Position numbers and translations under genes: made by a program. This document shows, piece after piece, positions 36,967-46,953 of a stretch of DNA of 64,000 nt. The notes beneath the pieces were generated by a model. That model was not told where the DNA came from. It worked only from the letters and a program-made list of their open reading frames with translations, and searched no databases. The stretch spans positions 1 to 64,000 of the forward strand of contig CAMYIE010000024.1 of assembly GCA_947258405.1 (NCBI GenBank), written 5' to 3'. How positions within the stretch are numbered: position 1 is the stretch's first letter; each line of letters opens with the position of its first letter. This stretch comes from an uncultured Eudoraea sp. (GTDB lineage Bacteria; Bacteroidota; Bacteroidia; Flavobacteriales; Flavobacteriaceae).

Positions 36967-38526
36967 ATGTATTTAAATATTAAACAATTTGTTGTATTTG
37001 TAACAATAATATTTTTTGCATCGTGTCGTGAAGGTCAATACACGATTTCGGAGATACACGGGAAACAGTTGCCGATACTACATGCCGATTCTGAAACCAA
37101 CAAGGATTCTTTGCAAGATTTCCTAAGACCTTATATCGCGCATGTAAACAGTGTTCTCGATGAAACTTTATGCTATGCTCCCTTAGACATTGATAAGACC
37201 GATGGTAGATATAATAGCAGTGCCGGCAACCTTTTGGCCGACATCGTAATGGAACAGGCCAATCCTATATTTCTATCGCGCACCAATGAAAGCATCGATT
37301 TTGTGGTACTCAATTACGGGGGTATCCGAAGTGTGATATCCAAAGGAAAGGTTTCATCCCGGACTGCCTATGAAGTTATGCCTTTTGAGAATACAATAGT
37401 TGTTGTTCAGATGAGAGGTAAAACTATTCGCGATCTTGTAGGTCACCTAGTCCGTTCTTCTCGACCTCATCCGATATCGGGTTTACAGATTATTATCGAC
37501 AAAAAGGATCAATTGTCTTCGGTGACTATTCAGGGCGCTCCTTTTGATGAAAATAGGACCTATAATGTGGCCACGTCCGATTATCTCTATAATGGTGGGG
37601 ATGATATGGGGTTTTTTAAAAACGGTTTAGAGCATTTCGAGCTTCAATACCTGGTCCGCAATGCCATGATAGGATTCTCGTTGAATAGTTGTACGGAGTT
37701 TAGTAAAAAGCATATTACTATTTTGCACACCAATGATGTTCACAGCCATATAGAACCTTTCGCAAGCACACATTCTTCGTTTCCTAACATGGGTGGTGTA
37801 ATAGCCCGAGCTGAACTGATCAGCCAAATCAAATCGGAAAATCCAAATACCCTGCTGCTCGATGCGGGTGATATCTTCCAGGGTACACCCTATTTTAATT
37901 TCTATGGCGGGGAGCTCGAATTCAAACTCATGAGCAAACTAGGATATGATGCCGCCACCATTGGAAATCATGATTTTGACAACGGGATCGACGGATTGTT
38001 GGCCCAGTTACCTCATGCCGATTTTAAACTCCTCTCGGCCAACTACGATTTCAGCAATACAGTGCTCAACGGTTATGTTGAACCTTATAGTATTTATATG
38101 ATCGACAATATAAAGATAGGGGTCTTTGGACTGGGAATTCAACTGGCCGGATTGGTTACAAAAGACCTTTACAAGGAAACTAAATATCTGAATCCCAACG
38201 AGATTGCACAAGATATGGGCGAACGATTAAAATCTGAGCAGAATTGCGACCTTGTTATCTGTCTATCTCATTTGGGCTTTGAATACCTCTCCGATCAACA
38301 GCGTGCCAGCGATGTTCAGCTCTGTAGGTCAACAGAGAATATCGACCTTATTATCGGCGGGCACACCCATACTTTTCTCGAAAAACCGGTTGTCAGGAAA
38401 AATAGGAAGGGAGAACGTGTTCTGATCAATCAGGTTGGTTGCTATGGTGTGAATCTCGGCAGGATTGATTTTTATTTTGATTCCCACAAAAACAAAGATT
38501 CCAGTGGGGTCAACATTTTAGTGTAA
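36967..38526 (+). CDS. Lipoprotein fusing 5'-nucleotidase C-domain and metallophosphatase in reversed order
   Basis: A 519-residue protein with lipobox FFASC (Cys20), so periplasmic. Residues about 45-240 are a 5'-nucleotidase C-terminal domain: KTDGRYNSSAGNLLADIV, VLNYGGIRSVISKGKVS, YEVMPFENTIVVVQMRGK and YNVATSDYLYNGGDDMGFF. Residues 248-519 are the calcineurin-like metal domain with Asp257-x-His259 (ILHTNDVHSH), LLDAGDIFQGTPYF, IGNHDFDNGIDG and IIGGHTHTF. Ordinary UshA-type enzymes have the metal domain first. In other flavobacteria, as I recall, these are two neighbouring genes, so this looks like a gene fusion. It should hydrolyse periplasmic nucleotides or related phosphoesters. Confidence 0.9.
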   Translation: MYLNIKQFVVFVTIIFFASCREGQYTISEIHGKQLPILHADSETNKDSLQDFLRPYIAHVNSVLDETLCYAPLDIDKTDGRYNSSAGNLLADIVMEQANPIFLSRTNESIDFVVLNYGGIRSVISKGKVSSRTAYEVMPFENTIVVVQMRGKTIRDLVGHLVRSSRPHPISGLQIIIDKKDQLSSVTIQGAPFDENRTYNVATSDYLYNGGDDMGFFKNGLEHFELQYLVRNAMIGFSLNSCTEFSKKHITILHTNDVHSHIEPFASTHSSFPNMGGVIARAELISQIKSENPNTLLLDAGDIFQGTPYFNFYGGELEFKLMSKLGYDAATIGNHDFDNGIDGLLAQLPHADFKLLSANYDFSNTVLNGYVEPYSIYMIDNIKIGVFGLGIQLAGLVTKDLYKETKYLNPNEIAQDMGERLKSEQNCDLVICLSHLGFEYLSDQQRASDVQLCRSTENIDLIIGGHTHTFLEKPVVRKNRKGERVLINQVGCYGVNLGRIDFYFDSHKNKDSSGVNILV

Positions 38527-38579
38527 GAACAACTCAGGCTTCATTTACAGAAAATAAAGTCCTGAAAAAAAAGTTGACC

Positions 38580-39026
38580 ATGAATATCAACGGAATTGTA
38601 GTACGCGGACATGGCGTAGCATCAGGCCAATCTAATGATCCGCGATATCCCGAAGGTACATTGGTGAAACAACTACCATTTTTTAAAGAAAAGGGGCTCG
38701 ATCTGACAACATATTATCCTGGGACCATTAACTTAGATGTAAGCCCTTTCGAATACGAAATCATCGAACCCTATAGATTTTTCAAGGAAATTCGCTGGTC
38801 GGAGTACATACCTGCCGAAAACTTCTATTTCTTCAACTTTGTGGTTTTTAGGAATCACCGTAGGATCGGCGGTCTAATCTATATGCCCGATCCTGATACC
38901 AAAATAGAACACAATCAGGGTGCTAGCATTCTTGAACTCATCCTTCCGAAAATCGAGAATCTGAACTACGGGGATAGCCTCAAAATTGATGTGCCAAATA
39001 CCCAACTTCACTTTTACGATAAATAG
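38580..39026 (+). CDS. Small protein resembling CTP-dependent riboflavin kinase (DUF120-like)
   Basis: A 148-residue protein without signal or membrane helix. It starts MNINGIVVRGHGVASGQSND, then YYPGTINLDVSPFEYEII, IGGLIYMPDP and LELILPKIENLNYGDSLKID. The series of G-x-V-x-x-G-x-G, PGT-[IL]-N-[LV] and a final LEL-I-P...L-x-x-GD-x-[LV]-x-[IV]-x-V is the pattern of the DUF120 riboflavin kinase cradle-loop barrel of archaea. The match is by eye and the protein could only share the fold. The ATG at 38580 was chosen over a TTG two codons earlier. It follows the nucleotidase gene by 53 bp, without a terminator. Confidence 0.6.
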   Translation: MNINGIVVRGHGVASGQSNDPRYPEGTLVKQLPFFKEKGLDLTTYYPGTINLDVSPFEYEIIEPYRFFKEIRWSEYIPAENFYFFNFVVFRNHRRIGGLIYMPDPDTKIEHNQGASILELILPKIENLNYGDSLKIDVPNTQLHFYDK

Positions 39027-39099
39027 GTTTAAAAACTGCATTCCTAGTTTATTATGCGTTAACTTAGTGTTTTGTCGAACATCGAAATAATTTTAAAAT

Positions 39100-40113
39100 A
39101 TGAGTACAGTAAAAGCTTATGCTGCGTCTGAGGCCGGTGCAACATTACAACCATTTTCTTATGAATTGGGTCCTATTGGAATTGAAGAAGTAGATATAAA
39201 GGTCCATTATTGTGGAATATGTCATTCAGATCTAAGTATGGTGGATAATGAATGGGGTATGACCCAATATCCTTTTGTTCCCGGGCATGAAATTGTGGGA
39301 GAGGTAGTCGCTGTAGGCCCTGAAGTAAAAACTTTGGCAGTTGGCGATCTTGTAGGTTTAGGTTGGAATTCCGCTTCCTGTATGCACTGTTCTAATTGTA
39401 TGCAGGGGAGTCATCATCTATGTGATAATCTCGAATCGACCATAGTTGGGCGTCACGGAGGTTTTGCTGATTTGGTTAGAGCACATTGGTCTTGGGCCAT
39501 AGCACTGCCTGAAGGGCTAGATCTCCAAAAAGCCGGGCCTCTTTTTTGCGGGGGAATTACAGTCTTTAACCCAATAATACTAGCCGGGGTACAGCCTACT
39601 GACAAGGTTGGGGTTATTGGAATTGGAGGTTTAGGTCATATGGCTTTAAAGTTCCTGAACAAATGGGGATGTGAAGTAATCGCTTTCAGTTCTAATCCGG
39701 ACAAAAAAGACGAAATAATCAAAATGGGGGCAACAAAGGTGATCAATTCAAGAGATCCTGAGGAGTTGGAAGGTATACAAGGAAGTTTGAATTTTATATT
39801 AAATACCACCAATGTTACACTCGACTGGGATTCATACCTGGGGGTCCTGGCTCCGAAGGGGCGTCTTCATAATGTGGGTGCAGTACTTGAGCCAATGGCT
39901 ATTCCTGCATTCTCACTGATTATGGGAGAAAAGTCTGTGGCTGGAAGCCCACTTGGTAGCCCCGCTCTTACCGCAACCATGCTTGCTTTTTGTGCACGAC
40001 ATGATATTTACCCAATTGTTGAGGAGTTTCCACTAGAAGAGGTAAATAAAGCTTTTGATCATCTCAAGGCTGGTCGGGCACGATATCGAATAGTTCTGAA
40101 GGTACCTGCCTGA
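39100..40113 (+). CDS. Zinc-dependent NAD(P) alcohol dehydrogenase (cinnamyl-alcohol type)
   Basis: A 337-residue medium-chain dehydrogenase. The catalytic zinc site includes HYCGICHSDLSMVDNEWG and PFVPGHEIVGEVVAVG; the structural zinc site has four Cys in CMHCSNCMQGSHHLC; the cofactor fold is VGVIGIGGLGHMALKF, with Ser after the second strand (AFSSNPDK), which favours NADPH. It resembles YahK/AdhA aldehyde reductases acting on aldehydes and alcohols. It appears to be a single gene, with no pathway neighbours. Confidence 0.93.
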   Translation: MSTVKAYAASEAGATLQPFSYELGPIGIEEVDIKVHYCGICHSDLSMVDNEWGMTQYPFVPGHEIVGEVVAVGPEVKTLAVGDLVGLGWNSASCMHCSNCMQGSHHLCDNLESTIVGRHGGFADLVRAHWSWAIALPEGLDLQKAGPLFCGGITVFNPIILAGVQPTDKVGVIGIGGLGHMALKFLNKWGCEVIAFSSNPDKKDEIIKMGATKVINSRDPEELEGIQGSLNFILNTTNVTLDWDSYLGVLAPKGRLHNVGAVLEPMAIPAFSLIMGEKSVAGSPLGSPALTATMLAFCARHDIYPIVEEFPLEEVNKAFDHLKAGRARYRIVLKVPA

Positions 40114-40245
40114 TGAGGATTAATTTGTCAACCTTGTTTATTTGTTCTTAATAATTCTTCAAATAGTGGGGGGATGTAAATATTTCGCAATCTACGGGCA
40201 AAGTTTCTCAGGGAAGGTCAAACAAAGCGATATCTGATTTATGCC

Positions 40246-40881
40246 TTGGGAGAAATCCTGCTGGTGATGATCGGAATATTATTGGCATTGCAGGTCGATA
40301 GCTGGAATGACGATCGTCTGAAGAGAATCGAAGAACTCAATTATTACAGGAATGTCAGGGAACAATTGGTAGATGACAGTACCAGCATCAATGCAAACAG
40401 GCGATATAATCTGCGATATCTAAAGCAGTTTAACACAGCAATCAATATTATTGAAATAGACGACCGTAGCCAGATCGATTCACTTGGGGAGATTATGCTT
40501 AACCTTACACAGTATTCAGATTTTGATCGGCAAGGAAATTTGTACGAAACACTGGTAACCGGTGGAGAAATTAAACTCTTGCGGAATCGGGAGATTATTA
40601 ATGGTATTCGGGATCTGGAACGTCGTTATATTTATATGAACCGGATGGAGAACATCCATTGGAGTGTGATTATGCAAGATGTACTGCCATCAATCTCTTT
40701 AAACCTGAAGTTTTCCACATCTGAAATTCAACAGCCTGAGAGGGTATATACCTACCAATTTCAAAATCTGATCCTGGGCCTGACAATCATTATGGGTGAA
40801 AAAGACACCATATATTTTGAAACAAATGATCATATTAAGTCATTGATGGGGCTTATCGATAAGGAACTGCAGACCAGATAA
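40246..40881 (+). CDS. DUF6090 family membrane protein, N-terminus probably interrupted
   Basis: From TTG at 40246 the frame gives 211 residues starting inside a membrane helix (LLVMIGILLALQVDSWNDDR), then a helical soluble part typical of DUF6090. The homologous N-terminus is actually upstream: frame codons 40180-40245 read IFRNLRAKFLREGQTKRYLI, the usual start of the family, but codon 2 after the ATG at 40174 is TAA. A single AAA-to-TAA change would explain it. Either the gene is a recent null, translation starts at a weak codon (ATA or TTG), or the base is an error. Function of the family is unknown. Confidence 0.7.
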   Translation: MGEILLVMIGILLALQVDSWNDDRLKRIEELNYYRNVREQLVDDSTSINANRRYNLRYLKQFNTAINIIEIDDRSQIDSLGEIMLNLTQYSDFDRQGNLYETLVTGGEIKLLRNREIINGIRDLERRYIYMNRMENIHWSVIMQDVLPSISLNLKFSTSEIQQPERVYTYQFQNLILGLTIIMGEKDTIYFETNDHIKSLMGLIDKELQTR

Positions 40882-40917
40882 CATAGAGCACCTCTTCGTA
40901 TTCATGGATCATTGAGG

Positions 40918-41220
40918 CTATTGGTCCAATACAAATAATACCAGATCCTGAAAATCCTCTTCCAAAGACTTTTTTGGAAAAGCTCGCCCTGCTCTTTGAT
41001 ACCAGTATCCGGCATTCCAATCATCCCCTTCCTTTCTATGTAAATAGGCGTGAATCCAATTACCCAAATCAGAATTGATTTCCTGAGCGATATCGCGAGA
41101 AGCGTACCAGTTTCCGCGGCCCTTCCACCACAAGGCTTTTAACCCTTCGGGCCACATATCAGGTGGATGCTCTAAGCGAAGTGATTTTTGAAAATCTTCA
41201 CAGGGCCTGGGAAGGCTCAT
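40918..41220 (-). CDS. Small conserved protein of unknown function
   Basis: A 100-residue protein without signal or membrane helix, rich in Trp (seven). The core GNWYASRDIAQEINSDLGNW, IHAYLHRKEGDDWNAGYWYQ and RAGRAFPKKSLEEDF matches a small helical family I have seen unannotated in proteobacteria as well, with invariant H-A-Y-L-H-R-x-E-G-D and N-A-x-Y-W-Y-x-R-A-G. No function is known to me. It is monocistronic, divergent from the secreted protein gene. Confidence 0.75.
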   Translation of the reverse strand: MSLPRPCEDFQKSLRLEHPPDMWPEGLKALWWKGRGNWYASRDIAQEINSDLGNWIHAYLHRKEGDDWNAGYWYQRAGRAFPKKSLEEDFQDLVLFVLDQ

Positions 41221-41253
41221 AATTATTTAGATAAAAAATTATAGTCTTTCGGA

Positions 41254-41261
41254 CAAAATTA
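41254..41261 (-). promoter_or_regulatory. -7 promoter box (TAATTTTG) before the small conserved gene
   Basis: The minus-strand sequence TAATTTTG lies 33 bases before the ATG at 41220. The nearest TTG -33 candidate is 26 bases off, just outside the usual spacing. Confidence 0.35.
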
Positions 41262-41346
41262 GAGAGGTTTCGTCCTTAACTCCTCTTCAAATACTGATCA
41301 AAATTCTTAATTCGCACATATAAATAACCAAAAAATAGAAATAATT

Positions 41347-42114
41347 ATGAGCAAAAATTTAATTGCCCTTCTTGTTACGGGCTTGTTATTATTCGGATCG
41401 AATGTTAATCTAACAGCACAGGAAGATGCTGACGATCCCATATGGGAATCGATCTTACTGACCCCGGATAATACAAAACTCAAAGTCCTGGGCGAAAACA
41501 TGCGTGCACACAATCAAAAATATCATAAGGAAGGTGCACACACCGCCAATGTTTATAATATATCTACTGGTCCGCATACCGGTAAAATGGTATGGATGAT
41601 GGGACCATTGAAATTTTCCGATCTGGATACCAGACCTGCCCAGGGCGGCCATGATGAAGATTGGAGGGATAATATTATGCCATATCTGAAGAAAATATCG
41701 CATGGCGAATACTGGGAAGGTGATGCTAAACTATCCAATACCGACATGTTAGCCGGTAATGCCTCGGCGTATCCGATTCTGCATGTACGTTACTGGGAAG
41801 TGAACTCAGAACATGGATATACTGTGGAACATTTGCTGGGGATTATCAGCAAGACCATTAAGGCCATGGACGGTGAAAACCCCTGGGGTGTATATGATAA
41901 TCTCTTCAGACAAGGTGATTTAGGCCGACACCTAGCTACCGTAGGTTTCTCTAAGAATTGGGCTGAATACGACGAGGATCCAAAATTCAAAAAAACATTT
42001 ATTAAAACATTCGGCGAAGACCAATGGGATCCTTTTGTAGAGGGTATGAACCATGCGTTTGACAATAGCTGGGATGAAGTATGGACCTGGAGTAAGGAAT
42101 TGAGCGGTCAATAA
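41347..42114 (+). CDS. Secreted protein of unknown function
   Basis: A 255-residue protein with a type I signal peptide (LIALLVTGLLLFGSNVNLTAQ). The mature part is rich in Trp, His and Asp, with HEDW-like patterns: TGKMVWMMGPLKFSDLDTRP, GHDEDWRDNIMPYLKKIS, YPILHVRYWEVNSEHGYTVE, and DNSWDEVWTWSKEL at the end. Its layout (two alpha+beta halves of about 110 residues) suggests a ferredoxin-like or ABM-type fold, but I do not recognise a family. It is periplasmic or exported, monocistronic, and ends in a strong terminator. Confidence 0.75.
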   Translation: MSKNLIALLVTGLLLFGSNVNLTAQEDADDPIWESILLTPDNTKLKVLGENMRAHNQKYHKEGAHTANVYNISTGPHTGKMVWMMGPLKFSDLDTRPAQGGHDEDWRDNIMPYLKKISHGEYWEGDAKLSNTDMLAGNASAYPILHVRYWEVNSEHGYTVEHLLGIISKTIKAMDGENPWGVYDNLFRQGDLGRHLATVGFSKNWAEYDEDPKFKKTFIKTFGEDQWDPFVEGMNHAFDNSWDEVWTWSKELSGQ

Positions 42115-42134
42115 TCAACCCTAACCAACCTTTT

Positions 42135-42160
42135 AAACCCCGGTATTTGCCCGGGGTTTT

Positions 42161-42162
<2 letters not shown>
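42135..42162. terminator. Terminator between the secreted protein gene and ligA
   Basis: AAACCCCGG (42135-42143) pairs with CCGGGGTTT (42151-42159) around a 7-base loop, followed by T residues. The ligA stop on the other strand overlaps its edge, so it may act on both transcripts. Confidence 0.88.
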
Positions 42163-44161
<1,999 letters not shown>

Positions 44162-44231
44162 TTATCACTTTCCCGCACCCCTCCTGAGTTGTAAGTCCGG
44201 GTAATCCATGTTTAGGGTTTTTAGAATCCGT

Positions 44232-45089
44232 TTATATTGTAGACCACAAAGCTCTTATCATCCTGGTGTTGCCTAAAAAATCCTTTTTCAGTTCAATTTC
44301 TGAAAATTTTTCTATTTCCAAAAGTTCCTTTGTTTCCTCTGCCAGATATTGATTTACCTCCAGGTATATCGTACCTCTATTCTTTAAATGCTCCTTTGCA
44401 TAGCTGAGAATATGCCTGTAATAAAACAGAGGATCTTCATCATCGACAAAGAGAGCCACCCCCGGCTCAAAATCCTTAACGTTAGCCCGTATCTCCCCTT
44501 TTTCGGAAATCCTGACATAAGGAGGGTTCGATACTATAAAGTCCCACCGATCGGCCGGAGTTCCCCAAAAACGGATGTCGGCTTTTATAAATTCGATTTT
44601 AACCTCTTGCCTTTTAGCATTTATCCTGGCCGTTTCCAGGGCTTCCTCTGATATATCCATTCCCACCACCCTGCAGTTTTTATAATTTTTTGCCAGTGAT
44701 ATCCCAATGCAACCACTACCTGTACCTATATCTAATATGTTGATGGAGGTCCCGGTTCCCTCTAAATCTTTGAGAATCCAACTGACCAGTTCCTCGGTTT
44801 CCGGACGGGGAATTAAAACAGAAGGATTGACGATAAAACGCATGCCATAAAAAAAAGATTCACCTAAAATGTATTGAACTGGTTCATGGGCTTTTAGTCG
44901 GGCCAGAGAATGAAACAAGGGAGTCTCCTCCTCCTTGGTGAGGTGAAGATCGGGTTGCAGGACAAGAACAAATCGCTCCAGCTTCAGATGATGTTCTATA
45001 ACGAGGTAAAAGAAACTGTCGATCTCCTCCCTCGGATATAACGATTCCAATTCTTTCCTATAAATATCCCTGATCGCCCTTAACTGCAT
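44232..45089 (-). CDS. prmC: Release factor glutamine methyltransferase PrmC
   Basis: A 285-residue enzyme methylating the GGQ glutamine of peptide release factors. The N-terminal helical domain carries PVQYILGESFFYGMRF, then SVLIPRPETEELVSWIL, the SAM motif ILDIGTGSGCIGISLA, and the catalytic NPPYVR. The ATG at 45089 matches. It is divergent from ribD. Confidence 0.95.
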   Translation of the reverse strand: MQLRAIRDIYRKELESLYPREEIDSFFYLVIEHHLKLERFVLVLQPDLHLTKEEETPLFHSLARLKAHEPVQYILGESFFYGMRFIVNPSVLIPRPETEELVSWILKDLEGTGTSINILDIGTGSGCIGISLAKNYKNCRVVGMDISEEALETARINAKRQEVKIEFIKADIRFWGTPADRWDFIVSNPPYVRISEKGEIRANVKDFEPGVALFVDDEDPLFYYRHILSYAKEHLKNRGTIYLEVNQYLAEETKELLEIEKFSEIELKKDFLGNTRMIRALWSTI

Positions 45090-45284
45090 GGATTACACCA
45101 TTAATAATGTTTTTTATTCGGAAACAACGCCTAAAATTTCGTCCAAAACACAATCTTTTTATAGAAAAACCTATCACCGCAATCTCCTGTTTCCTCAGAG
45201 CAATCATACAGAAGCATTTTGATGGACAGTAATCTTTTGGCGGAAGGCCTTAAGGATCGGTCTGCAGAGTTAAGAGGAAACCTC

Positions 45285-45292
45285 TATTTTTG
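45285..45292 (+). promoter_or_regulatory. -7 promoter box (TATTTTTG) four bases before the ribD GTG
   Basis: TATTTTTG matches TAnnTTTG, and CTTA separates it from the GTG at 45297. No -33 TTG is at normal distance. The same four-base spacing occurs at bamD and rlmD. Confidence 0.45.
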
Positions 45293-45296
45293 CTTA

Positions 45297-46349
45297 GTGA
45301 AGATACAGGAAAAATATATGAGCCGTTGCATCGAGCTGGCTAAAAATGCAAGGGGGACTGCTGCCCCTAATCCTGTAGTTGGCTGTGTGATTGTACATGA
45401 TAAAAAAATTATAGGTGAGGGATATACCAGTCCGTATGGAGGACCTCATGCCGAGGTAAATGCTATCAGATCGGTCGCAGACAAATCAAAATTAACGAGC
45501 TCCACACTTTATGTTTCGCTGGAACCCTGCTCGCATCATGGTAAAACACCCCCTTGTAGTGAGCTGATCATCCGGCATCGAATCCCACGAATTGTAATCG
45601 GCATCCGGGATCCTAACGAATTGGTGGCGGGGAAGGGCATAGCTTTGCTTGAAAAGGCAGGAGGTCATATTACTGAAGGCGTACTCAATAAGCAGTGCTA
45701 TGCCATTAATCGTGATTTTTTTGTTTATCATCAACAAAAACGCCCGTATATTATTCTTAAATGGGCACAGACAAAAGATGGATATCTCGCACCTGATCCT
45801 CAGCTCAGAAAAGAAGATCCGGAGCCGTTTTGGATCTCCAGTTCGCACTCTCGTCAGCTGGTGCACAAATGGAGGACAGAAGAGCAGGCAATACTGGCGG
45901 GAACCAATACGATACTCCTAGACAATCCAAACCTTACAGCAAGGGACTGGCATGGCAAATCACCCACCAGAATTATCCTTGACCAAAAATTAAGGATACC
46001 AACCGATTATAAGGTCTTTGACAAGAGTTCGCCAACTATTATTCTGACAAGTGTGAAAAAGCCTAAAAAGAAGATATCAGGCATACAATATGAGTATCTG
46101 AATTACGATTCGGAGGTCGCTGCTCAGATCGGTCGAATATTATGGAAAAACCAGATCCTCAGTGTTATTGTTGAGGGAGGTGCCAAAACCCTTGAAACCT
46201 TTATTGCAGAAAGGTTTTGGGACGAAGCGAGGATTATTACCAGTGCTGGATCACTAAATGCAGGTACCAGGGCACCGGAGATCATGGGCAACATAGCGAC
46301 GAAGTATTCTATTGGGACCGATACACTTAAGATTATAGATCGTGATTAA
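45297..46349 (+). CDS. ribD: Bifunctional riboflavin deaminase/reductase RibD
   Basis: A 350-residue enzyme for two early riboflavin steps. The N-terminal deaminase has the zinc motifs PHAEVNAI and PCSHHGKTPPCSE, plus AAPNPVVGCVIV; the C-terminal reductase begins RPYIILKWAQTKDGYLAP and includes IVEGGAKTLETFI. The GTG at 45297 is preferred because it gives VKIQEKYMSRCIELAKN, and flavobacterial RibD proteins share the x-H/Q-E-K-Y-M-x-R-C start; ATG at 45318 is the alternative. The HAD gene start overlaps its stop by eight bases. Confidence 0.95.
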   Translation: MKIQEKYMSRCIELAKNARGTAAPNPVVGCVIVHDKKIIGEGYTSPYGGPHAEVNAIRSVADKSKLTSSTLYVSLEPCSHHGKTPPCSELIIRHRIPRIVIGIRDPNELVAGKGIALLEKAGGHITEGVLNKQCYAINRDFFVYHQQKRPYIILKWAQTKDGYLAPDPQLRKEDPEPFWISSSHSRQLVHKWRTEEQAILAGTNTILLDNPNLTARDWHGKSPTRIILDQKLRIPTDYKVFDKSSPTIILTSVKKPKKKISGIQYEYLNYDSEVAAQIGRILWKNQILSVIVEGGAKTLETFIAERFWDEARIITSAGSLNAGTRAPEIMGNIATKYSIGTDTLKIIDRD

Positions 46350-46953
46350 GAACATTATTTTTGATTTTGGTGATGTTTTCATCAACCTCGATAAAGAAGC
46401 GACCGCAAGAATGCTAATAAACTTAGGATTTGCGGGTATTACACCTGATCTTATAAATCTTTTTAATGCATATGAGACCGGCACTATCAGTACTGATTCA
46501 TTTGTTGAACAAGCCGGAAAATGGGTTCCCAGGGCCAATCCAGAAGAGCTGCGCCAGGCCTGGAATGCGATATTATTAGATTTTCCTGATTACAGACTCC
46601 ACTTTTTACAGAATCTTTCCAAAGAGGCTCATTACCGCCTTTTCTTGTTGAGTAATACCAATGAACTTCACCTGGCACGGGTGATAGAAAAGATGGGAGA
46701 AGAACGTTATAATTTGTTTCTCAACTGTTTTCAGCATTGTTATTTTTCTCATGAAGTGAATATGAGAAAACCGGATGCGGGTATATTTGAACACATATTA
46801 AACCAACACCAGCTTTTGCCAAATGAAACCTTATTTATTGATGATACAGAGGAGCATGTTCTTTCAGCGGCAAAACTAGGGATTCAAACCTGGCATCTAA
46901 AAGTTGGTGAGGATGATATTGTAGCCTTAAAAACAAAATTAGCAGATGATTGA
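46342..46953 (+). CDS. HAD-superfamily hydrolase (subfamily IA)
   Basis: A 203-residue haloacid-dehalogenase-like phosphatase. Motif I is IIFDFGDVFINLD (nucleophile Asp), motif II LFLLSNTNE, motif III Lys in NMRKPDAGIFE, motif IV LFIDDTEEH. The GTG start at 46342 overlaps ribD by eight bases and gives the normal start VIKNIIFDFG. Its position after ribD raises the possibility that it is the phosphatase acting on the RibD product 5-amino-6-ribitylamino-uracil phosphate, a step for which HAD enzymes are known; this is inference. Confidence 0.9.
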   Translation: MIKNIIFDFGDVFINLDKEATARMLINLGFAGITPDLINLFNAYETGTISTDSFVEQAGKWVPRANPEELRQAWNAILLDFPDYRLHFLQNLSKEAHYRLFLLSNTNELHLARVIEKMGEERYNLFLNCFQHCYFSHEVNMRKPDAGIFEHILNQHQLLPNETLFIDDTEEHVLSAAKLGIQTWHLKVGEDDIVALKTKLADD

